A stretch of 38,818 nucleotides of DNA from Planctomycetota bacterium (GTDB taxonomy: Bacteria; Planctomycetota; Planctomycetia; Planctomycetales; Planctomycetaceae). Made by a program: the position numbers and the translations under genes. This document shows, in pieces, positions 9,756 through 18,974 of the stretch. The notes under the pieces were generated by a model that was not told where the DNA came from, did no database searches, and was given only the letters and a program-made list of their open reading frames with translations. The stretch spans positions 1-38,818 of the forward strand of contig JAEZFD010000017.1 of the NCBI GenBank assembly GCA_023417655.1, written 5' to 3'. Every line of letters begins with the position of its first letter. Within the stretch, counting starts at the first letter, position 1.

Positions 9756-10166
9756 TTACGGAATTGGGGCGTCCGTGATTTTCCAGCCTTCCGCTTCCTT
9801 CTTGAGCTTCCAGGTCACTTCCCCACTCCCGATCTTTTTCGCTTTCAGTCCTTTGACTCCTTCGGAGCTGGAATTCCCCTGAGAGACTTTGACCAGAATC
9901 GTGGCTTCACTGCCGGACAGGCTGGGGAAACCGACAACTTCGATTGCCGAACTGAAGTAGTCCGCGCGATTCTCCGGCACGGCTCCATCGACAAACGCGG
10001 CCTTAAAATCAGCCTCACCCATCGCACGATCATTGAGGCACATGACTGCGGCGACAACCTGATCCTGCTCCGAGGAGCCGGCTTCAATCGCACTTCCACA
10101 TCCACTGGAGGCAGCCAGGAAAAACATTAAAAAAACGCACAACATAACTTCATAATTCACCTTCAC
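9756..10166 (-). CDS. Small lipoprotein, unknown function
   Basis: A 136-residue protein with an N-terminal hydrophobic segment and lipobox (VFLMFFLAASSGC), so probably lipid-anchored. The mature part contains WKLKKEAEGWKITDAPIP at the C terminus, similar in style to DUF4878-like or other small periplasmic domains, but I cannot assign a family. The start given is GTG 10166, which supplies the positively charged leader KVNYE. An ATG at 10145 is also possible and has AAGGTGA about ten bases upstream, but would leave the signal peptide without a basic residue. It lies 35 bases downstream of a DUF1559 gene on the same strand, an arrangement common for DUF1559 and lipoprotein pairs. Confidence 0.75.
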   Translation of the reverse strand: MKVNYEVMLCVFLMFFLAASSGCGSAIEAGSSEQDQVVAAVMCLNDRAMGEADFKAAFVDGAVPENRADYFSSAIEVVGFPSLSGSEATILVKVSQGNSSSEGVKGLKAKKIGSGEVTWKLKKEAEGWKITDAPIP

Positions 10167-10201
10167 TAATTCAAATTCCAGGCGAAAAATCCGCGACTGT
10201 C

Positions 10202-11308
10202 CTAGAAGTCGTTCACTACTTCATTGTTACTGCGTGTATTCAGCCCCATCCAAATGGCGCTGCTGATATTCTCGGCAATAAACCGGACGGAGCCATCGCA
10301 CATCGCCGCCTGGACGCCGCCTGTATGGTGGCTGCGTGCCGCAGCATAAACATCGGCAGTGGTATTGTTGGAAGTACACTTCAAATAGGGACGGGATGTT
10401 TCCGGAATCGTCGTATCACAAGCCGGAATCACGTCTGCTTCTGGTGAATTCGGAGTGCGCGCCCCGGTGAAGATGCTCGCCCCCATCCCCCGGCTGAACC
10501 AAACCCCGCGAATGTCTGGGCTGGAGGAAGCGGTGCTGGTTCCATCAATGGCAATCACTTCGCTCAGGGCGATGGTATTACTCATCCCATCTGTAATGTC
10601 AGCTGGAGTGCTTCCCTTCCGATGCTGGAAGCGGTCTGCGGAACCTCCCAGTGCAGGTGCGATCTTATCCTGTGAGACGAAATAGCATCCAAATGCTCCG
10701 GCAGTTGCAGTCGATTCCCAGGAGAGCATCTTTCCTGCCCCCCAGCTGGCCGCATAGTTTCCTTTACACAGGGCTTCAAGGCTGATCGCTCCTCCGAACA
10801 TTTTGCGGAGGCGGGGATTGCTGGGGCACCGAATGAAGGGCATCGATTCACGCCCCACATTCCCCAAGTCGTCCTGTGATTCGCAATGGTCACAGGGGTT
10901 GCTCGTCCCGCTGTTGAGCCATTCATTGTGACAATTCGTCACGTGAGTCCAGCGTCCGAATTCCTCGACGTAAGGAAGCAACATTGGCAGCCAGGAGAAC
11001 CCGATTTCATTCATGTTGTCCTGCCAGCCTCCGACTTTGAAACGATTCGCATTTTCGTCATGGCAGACATACCCGGGCGGGAAGCTGCCATGAGTGTCGA
11101 CGTGATTGTGCAATGCCAGTCCGATCCGCTTCAGATTGTTCTTGCATTGGGAACGCCGAGCAGCTTCGCGAGCCTGCTGAACGGCCGGAAGAAGCAATGC
11201 AATCAGAACGGCAATGATGGCAATCACCATCAGATCACACGACCAGCGGGAGCGAAAATAACCAACATCTCGGGAAGTGAATTGAGTGCCCAAATGCAGG
11301 ATCATCAT
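10202..11308 (-). CDS. DUF1559 protein lacking a recognisable prepilin leader
   Basis: The body is a clear DUF1559 protein: MVIAIIAVLIALLLPAVQQ, AREAARRSQCKNNLKRIGLA, DITDGMSNTIALSEV and the H-X9-DG element HTGGVQAAMCDGSVRFI. The residues before the hydrophobic helix are RSRWSCDLMV instead of the expected GFTLIELLV, so the prepilin peptidase site (Gly-Phe, Glu at +5) is missing. The open frame runs back to 11419 without a sensible start or ribosome binding site; 11308 is the first of two Met codons nearest the helix and is uncertain. The 5' end is probably damaged by mutation or sequence error. If so, the protein would not be processed or assembled like its paralogues here. Confidence 0.8.
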   Translation of the reverse strand: MMILHLGTQFTSRDVGYFRSRWSCDLMVIAIIAVLIALLLPAVQQAREAARRSQCKNNLKRIGLALHNHVDTHGSFPPGYVCHDENANRFKVGGWQDNMNEIGFSWLPMLLPYVEEFGRWTHVTNCHNEWLNSGTSNPCDHCESQDDLGNVGRESMPFIRCPSNPRLRKMFGGAISLEALCKGNYAASWGAGKMLSWESTATAGAFGCYFVSQDKIAPALGGSADRFQHRKGSTPADITDGMSNTIALSEVIAIDGTSTASSSPDIRGVWFSRGMGASIFTGARTPNSPEADVIPACDTTIPETSRPYLKCTSNNTTADVYAAARSHHTGGVQAAMCDGSVRFIAENISSAIWMGLNTRSNNEVVNDF

Positions 11309-11419
11309 TACCCACACCGGCTTTGAACGCCTCGAAGCTTGTTGTATTGGACTCTCTGGAACTCTCCTCTGTGCAAAAAGATTGAGCGTCTGCAGGATGA
11401 GGTCGAAACCGCGACACAT

Positions 11420-11965
11420 CCCTCCTTAATCTGCTATCCGCTCAGGCAATTTTTTGAACAGCACCAAGTGAGCTTTGCAGGGCATGGGACAATCAGTTCC
11501 CCACCTGGCATCTTGCAATCTCGCCTTGAATTCCTGATTGATGGAATGGATGCTGCCCTTTGTGGCTTGGCTTTCTGTCACGGACGGAGTGGTTCCCCTC
11601 CTCAAAGGAGGCCGAGCCCGGTTTTGTTTTGACACTAATTTAAAATACTCATCGGGAATGCATTTGGATCCATGTGGAAAATCCTTGGTGCACGGCCGTC
11701 AATTCGACGACGAACAGGTTGCCGCAGGCTCAGAAGCGAAACCTGTGAAGGAACTAGAGTGGAGAGTCCCCTGCGGAACTCTTTCAATCGCAGGGCTGGT
11801 GGAGCCTCGATCGAGATTCTCGACTCGCCTGATTGCGGAGTCAGAGACCTCCGCCGTATTCCCGGTCCCCGTCAAAAAAACTCGGCGCTAGCGCTCTCGG
11901 TCCGTGGCTGTCTCAGTTCGAATCCTCTGCGGTTCTGGTGCTGCTGATCGTATTCGAACACGTGG
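11420..11965. other. Gap without a recognised gene
   Basis: I find no convincing protein in this stretch. It includes a small hairpin, CCTCCT at 11597-11602 pairing with AGGAGG at 11606-11611, followed by GTTTTGTTTT at 11621-11630, which could be a weak terminator on the plus strand. It also includes a T-loop-like word (11916-11925) that does not fold into a tRNA. The following promoter marks the end of the gap. Confidence 0.4.
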
Positions 11966-11993
11966 TTGACAATCCGACCTCTCACGATATGCT
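11966..11993 (+). promoter_or_regulatory. Sigma-70-type promoter of the nrdA leader
   Basis: TTGACA at 11966-11971 and TATGCT at 11988-11993 are separated by 16 bases. The -35 is a perfect consensus and the -10 is close to it. The predicted transcript start, near 12000, falls immediately before the cobalamin riboswitch, which supports both calls. Confidence 0.7.
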
Positions 11994-11999
11994 GTGCCC

Positions 12000-12236
12000 T
12001 GTTGCTGGTGAACCGCAAGAAATTGAGGTTCCGACAAGAGGGAATCCGGTGGAAATCCGGAGCTGCCCCGCAGCGGTAAGTGGAAACGACCGCCATCATT
12101 AAGCACTGGTGTCCTCGAGTGACCGTTATCACGGTTTCGTGGGGATGCTGGGAAGCGATGGCTATTAGGCGTCTTGATTGCAGTGATCAATCATCACAAG
12201 CGACAGGACAAGTCCATGAGTCCGAAGACCTGCCAG
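12000..12236 (+). ncRNA. Cobalamin riboswitch in the nrdA leader
   Basis: The conserved core elements of the cobalamin aptamer occur in the right order: GGGAATCCGGTGGAAATCCG around 12040-12059, GCTGCCCCGCAGCGGTAAG at 12062-12080, GCACTGG near 12103, GGGAAGC near 12150, and the B12-box-like GAGTCCGAAGACCTGCC at 12218-12234. It lies between a strong promoter and nrdA, about 270 bases before the nrdA start. By analogy with Streptomyces, where a B12 riboswitch represses the class Ia nrdABS operon, adenosylcobalamin binding is expected to lower expression of this B12-independent reductase. Exact ends are approximate because P1 pairing was not modelled. Confidence 0.92.
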
Positions 12237-12362
12237 TAACTGAACATCCAGCCTTAAAAGAAATTGACAGTTGAAGCTGTCGAGTTGGATGGTTCATCTG
12301 CCGAGCCTTCTCGGGAAAGGGCGGTCGAGGATGTTAATGAATGCTGCGCACTGTCACCAATA

Positions 12363-12400
12363 CAGCAGTTCGGTTACGTTTTTGAACCGTTTGTCTGCTG
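12363..12400 (+). promoter_or_regulatory. Hairpin in nrdA leader, candidate expression platform
   Basis: CAGCAG (12363-12368) pairs with CTGCTG (12395-12400), and inside it CGGTT (12371-12375) pairs with AACCG (12385-12389), leaving a loop ACGTTTTTG. It sits between the riboswitch and the nrdA ribosome binding site. There is no U tract after it, so it is not a simple intrinsic terminator. A switching role is a guess from position. Confidence 0.4.
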
Positions 12401-12508
12401 GATTTGCCGACGTTTCTCTTCGCGCGTTCTCCTCGTCAGTTCCTGGCCAGATTTGGTTCAGCACGGCGTCAATCCGCATCGGTGTTGTGCGGAGTGGAGA
12501 ACACTCAA

Positions 12509-15328
12509 ATGCTACGTTCCTCACAAGAGTGGACCGTCCGAAAACGTGATGGTCGCAAGGTCCCCTTCGAGCTTTCACTGATTCAGAACGCAATATCCAA
12601 CGCGTTCCGTGCAGAGCTGAAACTCGCTGGAGAACAACCTCTGGATGAAGACGTCCAGAGGAATATCGAGACTGTCCTGAATGCGATCTCTGAAGCACTC
12701 GTACCGCTGGCAAGTCAAGACACCGGAATCGACGTTGAACGCATTCAGGATCTCGTCGAGATGGAACTCATGGCACGCGGATACTACCGCGTGGCACGAC
12801 GGTACATTATCTATCGGGCGGAACATGCGAAAATGCGTGCTATCCGAGGAGAAACTCCGCTCACGGAAACACCTGAGCAGGTGCACGTTGTGTTGGACGA
12901 TCTCACGCGGGTCCCCTTCGATTCGAGACGCATCGTCAAACGTCTCGCTGAGGCCGCTCGAGGATTCGAAAGTATTGTCGATACGGATGAACTCTCCGAC
13001 GAGGTTCTCCGGTCGGTCTTTGATGGTATTTCGATACGGGAAATCTATCGTGCACAAATTCTCGCAGCGCGATCCCGGATTGAACGTGATCCTGCCTACG
13101 ACGTCGTTGCTTCGAGGCTGATGCTCAATGTGATTTACCAAGAGGTCCTGGGGCAAACTCCGGATCGCAAATCATTAAACAAGCTTCATCAGGATCACTT
13201 TGAACACTATATTATTGACGGAATTCGGGCCGGCCGCCTCAGTAGTGAACTTCGAAATTTTGATTTAGAGCGTCTCGCAAAAGCGATGAAGCCGGGACGT
13301 GACTGTCAGTTTCGGTATCTCGGACTTCAGGCGATCTATGACCGATATTTGCTTCACGTCCAGGGACGTCGGATTGAGACTCCGCAATACTTCTGGATGC
13401 GGGTGGCAATGGGGCTGGCACTGCGAGAGGAGCAGCGGGAGGAGCGAGCGAGCGAGTTCTATGAGATGCTCTCGGCGTTCCGGTTCACATCGGCCACTCC
13501 AACTCTTTTCAACTCTGGCACACCGCACCCGCAGCTCAGCTCCTGTTACCTGAGCACCGTCAGCGATGACTTAAACCACATTTTCAAAGTCGTCTCCGAC
13601 AACGCCATGCTGTCGAAATGGGCCGGCGGTCTGGGAAATGACTGGACGAACATTCGAGCCACGAACTCGCAGATTCATGGCACAAATGGGAAAAGCCAGG
13701 GGGTGATTCCGTTCCTGAAAGTGGTGAACGATGCCGCTGTGGCAGTGAACCAGGGAGGCAAGCGGAAAGGAGCCGTCTGCAGCTATCTTGAGACTTGGCA
13801 TCTGGACATCGAAGAGTTCCTCGATTTAAGGAAGAACACAGGAGATGAACGGCGGCGGACGCATGACATGCACACCGCCAACTGGATTCCTGACCTGTTC
13901 ATGAAGCGGGTCCGGCAGAACGGCGAATGGACGCTATTTAGCCCGAATGAAGTCAACGATCTGCATGACCTCTATGGACGAGAATTTGAACGCCGATACG
14001 AGGAATACGAGCGTCTCGCAGAGGCAGGCGAGATCGAGCTGTTTCGAAAAGTTTCGGCATCCGAGCTGTGGCGCAAGATGCTCACTCGTTTGTTCGAAAC
14101 AGGTCATCCGTGGATGACCTTCAAAGATCCGTCCAACATCCGCTCTCCGCAGGATCATGCTGGAGTAGTGCACAGCAGCAATCTTTGCACTGAAATTCTC
14201 CTGAATACATCCGCGGATGAGACAGCGGTCTGTAATCTGGGTTCAATCAATCTTGCGAATCACATCCGTGATGACAGATTAGATCTGGACCGGTTGCGTG
14301 AAACCGTGACGGTTGCGGTCCGCATGCTCGATAACGTGATCGACATCAACTTTTATCCAACGCCGGAGGCAGCGAATTCGAATTCGCGGCACCGTCCGGT
14401 CGGTCTTGGGGTGATGGGCTTCCAGGACGCAATCTGCTCGCTTGGGTTCAGCTACGCTAGCGAGCAGGCAGTGGAGTTCGCAGATCGCAGTCAGGAGGCC
14501 ATTTCCTATTTTGCCCTGCTCGCATCTTCACAGCTCGCAAAGGAACGTGGTGTTTACACGAGCTACCATGGCTCGAAGTGGGACCGCGGCCTGCTGCCCA
14601 TCGACACCATCCAGTTGCTGGCTGAAGAAAGAGGCGAAACCCTTCCAGTCGACGCAACGGTCACGATGGATTGGGAGGTTGTACGCAACTCGATCGCTCA
14701 GCACGGCATGCGGAACAGCAACGTACTGGCGATTGCACCAACGGCGACAATCTCCACGATCATCGGTGTTTCCCAGTCCATCGAACCGGCCTATAAGCAC
14801 CTTTACGCGAAGAGCAATCTTTCCGGAGAGTTCACCCAGGTAAACGAATCTCTTGTTGCGGAACTCAAGCAACTCGGTCTCTGGGATGTCCAGATGCTGG
14901 ATGAGCTCAAGTACTACGATGGTTCGCTGCAAAACATCACACGGATTCCGTTCGAGATACGCCAACGGTACCTCACTGCTTTCGAGGTGGAACCCAAGTG
15001 GCTCATTGAGTGTGCATCGCGGCGTCAGAAATGGATTGACCAGGGACAATCGCTCAACCTTTACCTTGCTGAGCCAAGCGGGCGGAAGATGCACGACATG
15101 TATTTGCTTGCCTGGCAGAAAGGGCTGAAGACAACCTACTACTTGCGGACGCTGGCCGCGACACAGGTCGAGAAATCGACTTTAGACATCAACCGCTTCG
15201 GTGTTCAGCCGAAATGGATGAAGAACCGAAGTGCTTCTAGCGATGTCGAAATCCGACGCGATGAGGTCGAATCGCTTATTCCCCAGGCCTGTAGCTTAGA
15301 GGACCCGTCTTGCGAGTCGTGTCAGTAA
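12509..15328 (+). CDS. nrdA: Ribonucleoside-diphosphate reductase, large (alpha) subunit
   Basis: Class I ribonucleotide reductase alpha subunit, 939 residues, reducing ribonucleoside diphosphates to deoxy forms with the NrdB radical. Residues about 7-95 form an ATP-cone (WTVRKRDGRKVPFELSLIQ), and a second, weaker cone-like stretch follows (VLDDLTRVPFDSRRIVKRL). The catalytic barrel has the redox pair C346 (SSCYLS) and C575 (AVCNLGS), the active-site N558-x-C560-x-E562 (SSNLCTEI), and the radical-relay tyrosines Y877-Y878. The C terminus ends CESCQ, the swinging cysteine pair. The ATG at 12509 was chosen over the open frame start at 12404 because GGAG-GGAGA lies 8 bases before it and the ATP-cone starts right after. 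nrdB follows 317 bases downstream. A cobalamin riboswitch precedes it. Confidence 0.97.
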   Translation: MLRSSQEWTVRKRDGRKVPFELSLIQNAISNAFRAELKLAGEQPLDEDVQRNIETVLNAISEALVPLASQDTGIDVERIQDLVEMELMARGYYRVARRYIIYRAEHAKMRAIRGETPLTETPEQVHVVLDDLTRVPFDSRRIVKRLAEAARGFESIVDTDELSDEVLRSVFDGISIREIYRAQILAARSRIERDPAYDVVASRLMLNVIYQEVLGQTPDRKSLNKLHQDHFEHYIIDGIRAGRLSSELRNFDLERLAKAMKPGRDCQFRYLGLQAIYDRYLLHVQGRRIETPQYFWMRVAMGLALREEQREERASEFYEMLSAFRFTSATPTLFNSGTPHPQLSSCYLSTVSDDLNHIFKVVSDNAMLSKWAGGLGNDWTNIRATNSQIHGTNGKSQGVIPFLKVVNDAAVAVNQGGKRKGAVCSYLETWHLDIEEFLDLRKNTGDERRRTHDMHTANWIPDLFMKRVRQNGEWTLFSPNEVNDLHDLYGREFERRYEEYERLAEAGEIELFRKVSASELWRKMLTRLFETGHPWMTFKDPSNIRSPQDHAGVVHSSNLCTEILLNTSADETAVCNLGSINLANHIRDDRLDLDRLRETVTVAVRMLDNVIDINFYPTPEAANSNSRHRPVGLGVMGFQDAICSLGFSYASEQAVEFADRSQEAISYFALLASSQLAKERGVYTSYHGSKWDRGLLPIDTIQLLAEERGETLPVDATVTMDWEVVRNSIAQHGMRNSNVLAIAPTATISTIIGVSQSIEPAYKHLYAKSNLSGEFTQVNESLVAELKQLGLWDVQMLDELKYYDGSLQNITRIPFEIRQRYLTAFEVEPKWLIECASRRQKWIDQGQSLNLYLAEPSGRKMHDMYLLAWQKGLKTTYYLRTLAATQVEKSTLDINRFGVQPKWMKNRSASSDVEIRRDEVESLIPQACSLEDPSCESCQ

Positions 15329-15376
15329 TGCTTTCAAAAGATTGGCTGCACGCACATGGGTTCTCTGTTGTTCTGG

Positions 15377-15401
15377 CGCCAGGCATCTCACGGGCCTGGC
15401 G
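15377..15401 (+). promoter_or_regulatory. Strong hairpin between nrdA and nrdB
   Basis: CGCCAGGC (15377-15384) and GCCTGGCG (15394-15401) form a perfect 8-bp stem with a 9-base loop, 49 bases after the nrdA stop. There is no T run after it. It may stabilise the nrdA message or attenuate transcription into nrdB. The rest of the 317-base spacer (15329-15645) holds no gene I can support. Confidence 0.55.
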
Positions 15402-15645
15402 TGCGGAGCTCAGAGATAGTCGCTAAATACTGATTACGGATATTGGCGGATTTGATTTGCCTGATCCCAAAGATCCCTTCTCCGCCGCATGTCTTTCAAT
15501 GCAGGATGAACTCCTGGAGTTCGCCTCATTGCTGTCGAGTACAACTGATCTCCTCAAATTCATGCACTCAGCAACATTGCCTGCAGAGAAATGAATTCGC
15601 TCTCCAATTAGTACAAACGCTGCCACAAGCGGTGGAGGATTCGAT

Positions 15646-16725
15646 ATGAGTATCCATTCGTCCACAGGTTCACAGTTAAACGACGACGCGAGCCCACCGA
15701 CCTTACAGCCAGGTCGCGTCAATGCTCGAGAGAAACGATTGATCAACTGCCACCAGGTGGATGTAAACCAACTGATGCCCCTGAAGTACCAATGGGCTTG
15801 GGAACATTACCTGAACGGCTGCGCAAATCACTGGATGCCCACTGAAGTCGCGATGAATAAGGACATCGAGACTTGGAAATCCAATAAACTGACAGACGAT
15901 GAGCGTCGGGTCATCCTCCGGAATCTCGGCTTCTTCGCCACCGCCGAGAGCCTCGTCGGAAACAACCTTGTTCTTGCAATCTTCCGGCACGTCACTAACG
16001 CAGAGTGCCGACAATACTTATTACGGCAGGCGTTTGAAGAGGCGGTCCACACCCACACTTTCCTGTACATCGTCGAGAGCTTGGGGCTTAATGAAGGCGA
16101 AGTGTTCAATATGTACCATGAAGTTCCGGCCATCGCCCGAAAGGATGAGCTGGAATTGGAGCTCACCGCGGAGATTCTCGATCCCAACTTTTCTACTGAG
16201 AGCTTCGAGGGTGCTCAGGCATTTTTGAAGAATCTCATTGGCTACTACATCATTATGGAAGGGATCTTCTTCTATACCGGTTTCGTGATGGTCCTTTCCT
16301 TCCACCGACGCAATCTCATGACGGGAATCGGGGAGCAGTTCCAGTACATCCTGAGAGATGAGACGATTCACCTGAACTTCGGCATTGACCTCATCAATGG
16401 GATTCGGACGGAGAACCCGCACCTATGGACTCCAGAGTTCCAGCAGGCCATGGTTGACCGGGTTATGCATGCGGTGGAGGTGGAAATTGACTACGCCCGC
16501 GACGTGCTCCCGCGAGGCGTCCTTGGACTGAACGCGGAATTATTTCGCGACTACGTCCAGTTTATTGCTGACCGGCGCCTTGAGCGAATCGGTCTTCCAA
16601 CGCAGTACGGTTCGGCGAATCCGTTTCCCTGGATGAGTGAAACAATCGATCTCTCGAAGGAGAAGAATTTTTTCGAGACGCGGGTGACCGAATATCAAAG
16701 CGCATCTTCCTTGAACTGGGACTGA
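15646..16725 (+). CDS. nrdB: Ribonucleotide reductase small subunit, class Ic (Mn/Fe type)
   Basis: A 359-residue NrdB/R2 protein. The metal ligands are E101 (FFATAES), E132 and H135 (EEAVHTHTF), E205 (YYIIMEGIFF), and E239 and H242 (RDETIH). The position four residues after H135, normally the radical tyrosine, is F139. The first ligand is Glu instead of the usual Asp. Both features, with every spacing unchanged, match the Chlamydia trachomatis class Ic protein (E89, E120, H123, F127, E193, E227, H230, offset 12), which uses a Mn(IV)/Fe(III) cofactor instead of a tyrosyl radical. Most of the sequence, for example QYILRDETIHLNFGIDLING, is near-identical to the chlamydial protein as I remember it. 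The start has GGAGG eight bases upstream. Pairs with nrdA. Confidence 0.97.
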   Translation: MSIHSSTGSQLNDDASPPTLQPGRVNAREKRLINCHQVDVNQLMPLKYQWAWEHYLNGCANHWMPTEVAMNKDIETWKSNKLTDDERRVILRNLGFFATAESLVGNNLVLAIFRHVTNAECRQYLLRQAFEEAVHTHTFLYIVESLGLNEGEVFNMYHEVPAIARKDELELELTAEILDPNFSTESFEGAQAFLKNLIGYYIIMEGIFFYTGFVMVLSFHRRNLMTGIGEQFQYILRDETIHLNFGIDLINGIRTENPHLWTPEFQQAMVDRVMHAVEVEIDYARDVLPRGVLGLNAELFRDYVQFIADRRLERIGLPTQYGSANPFPWMSETIDLSKEKNFFETRVTEYQSASSLNWD

Positions 16726-17118
16726 GATGCGCTGACGAGTCCGTCGATTCTCACCAGGCGGTTGATTTTTCCTGTGTGTGGAACTGATGCTTTCTGGTGA
16801 ATGCCAATGCAACGGTCTTCATGCGTCGGATCAGGTGTGCCGGTCTTCCCTTCGCTCGCTCATCTGGCATTGCGGCAGTCGCATTTGGGATTCCACCCGA
16901 ACTCGTTCAACATCAGGCGAAATCGACACCCTCATTTGATCCTCGTCGAATCTGCGGAAGCTCGACCATCTCGCTCCCGCAGGTTCGAATCGGGGGCTCT
17001 GTCGCCTCGCTGACATTCGCTGAGCGGCGACGGTTGCATGCCAACGTGGCTTGGCATGCGAATCGACTCACGCACATCGCCCAAACAGCCGTTGTCAAAC
17101 CTTTTATAGGCTCGACGA
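16726..17118. other. Gap after nrdB
   Basis: I see no gene here that I can support; short open frames on both strands show no family motifs. TTTTATAGG just before 17110 could be part of a promoter for the next gene, but no good -35 accompanies it. Confidence 0.35.
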
Positions 17119-17613
17119 ATGAAAGTAATGGGATTTCGGGCAGAGAAGGATGCTGTTCATTGGGCTGTCTTAACAGGAACAGTGCAAGCTCCAGTTGTTC
17201 TTGCCCATGCCAAATTTGAGCCTGTTCCGGCGCCGTCGGAATCGATCTGGCTTGCGGAGCTGCGAAACGGGCTCCTCAACCTCCTCGAAATTCACGCCCC
17301 CCAACGAATCGGTCTGCATTTAATCACCGCACATGCTGAACGCCCCAGCACAGCGAAAGCGTTCGGAAATCTCCTCCGCAGGGCACGCGCTGAAGGAATC
17401 GTGATGGAAATCGCCCAGACGGTAGTTGGGAAAATGCTAGTCCTTCCCGATGGGCAGTATGTAGTGAATCGTCCTAGCCGGGATTGCTTCCTGACCTCCA
17501 CTGGAGAACGGATTCAGTGGAATTCACTTCCCAGCTGGAGCTGCCGACAATCCATCATGGCTGCCGCGGCTCTGCTGAAGAGTGACGACGCGTCGATCGC
17601 CGAGATTCTCTAG
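17119..17613 (+). CDS. Hypothetical protein, possibly RNase H-like fold
   Basis: A 164-residue soluble protein I do not recognise. The N terminus (MKVMGFRAEKDAVHWAVLTG) followed by a strand-turn-strand and a helix (WLAELRNGLLNLLEI) and then HAPQRIGLHLI suggests a RuvC/RNase H-like fold, as in Holliday-junction resolvase relatives, but the catalytic acidic residues of that family are not convincing: an expected Asp in the first strand is absent. Other recognisable elements are RPSTAKAFGNLLRRARAEG and the C-terminal SCRQSIMAAAALLKSD. There is no signal peptide or membrane segment. No clear ribosome binding site precedes the ATG at 17119. It lies between nrdB and a convergent DUF1559 gene, and whether it is expressed with nrdAB is unknown. 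Confidence 0.65.
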   Translation: MKVMGFRAEKDAVHWAVLTGTVQAPVVLAHAKFEPVPAPSESIWLAELRNGLLNLLEIHAPQRIGLHLITAHAERPSTAKAFGNLLRRARAEGIVMEIAQTVVGKMLVLPDGQYVVNRPSRDCFLTSTGERIQWNSLPSWSCRQSIMAAAALLKSDDASIAEIL

Positions 17614-17659
17614 CTGCAGCCCCACAGCTTGCGATCGTTACGGACTCTGAGAGAATGGA

Positions 17660-17701
17660 GCCCCCTTGGACTCGTTCGATACATCAAACGAATCCGGGGG
17701 C
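17660..17701. repeat. 42-base inverted repeat between convergent genes
   Basis: GCCCCC (17660-17665) pairs with GGGGGC (17696-17701) and GGACTCGTT (17668-17676) with AACGAATCC (17687-17695), with one mismatch, a TT bulge and a 10-base loop. This 15-bp stem lies between the ends of the plus-strand unknown gene and the minus-strand DUF1559 gene, so it could end transcription from both sides, although neither side has a T run. Confidence 0.65.
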
Positions 17702-17801
17702 AACTTCAATGACAGTCTTCAGACTCCGGGCGAGAGCTCATCTGAGACGCGATCGGAAGTTCTCCGTTCGATGGTTAACTTCTGGAGATAACTGCAGTCT
17801 C

Positions 17802-18785
<984 letters not shown>

Positions 18786-18872
18786 ATCCGCTTGTTCCTT
18801 TCCTCGCCATGGATTTCGGCTGCGGAAAGAACATGAGCGCACGGAGGCGCAGGGACATGTCTTCCAGGGACG

Positions 18873-18903
18873 CTTAAAAGAACCCTCGACGAAAAACGAG
18901 GAA
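18873..18903 (-). terminator. Terminator-like hairpin downstream of the cobalamin riboswitch
   Basis: On the minus strand CCTCG (18901-18897) pairs with CGAGG (18888-18884) around a TTTTTCGT loop, followed by GTTCTTTT. It lies between the riboswitch and the DUF1559 start, where a transcription-termination expression platform would be. The stem is only five base pairs, so it is modest evidence. Confidence 0.5.
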
Positions 18904-18974
18904 GCCGCGGGAAAGAGTCTCGGCGGTTGCGCAGCGTTTTCCGTGTGATTCTTCAGGCCGAAGCATCACATGGC

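Noticed and set aside
11881..11940. GTTCGAATCC word (11916-11925) suggesting a tRNA T-loop
   Set aside because: The flanking bases do not form a five-pair T stem, and no acceptor or anticodon arm could be drawn.
12271..12549. 92-codon frame in the nrdA leader
   Set aside because: It overlaps the nrdA start in another frame, lacks a ribosome binding site, and the region is explained as riboswitch leader.
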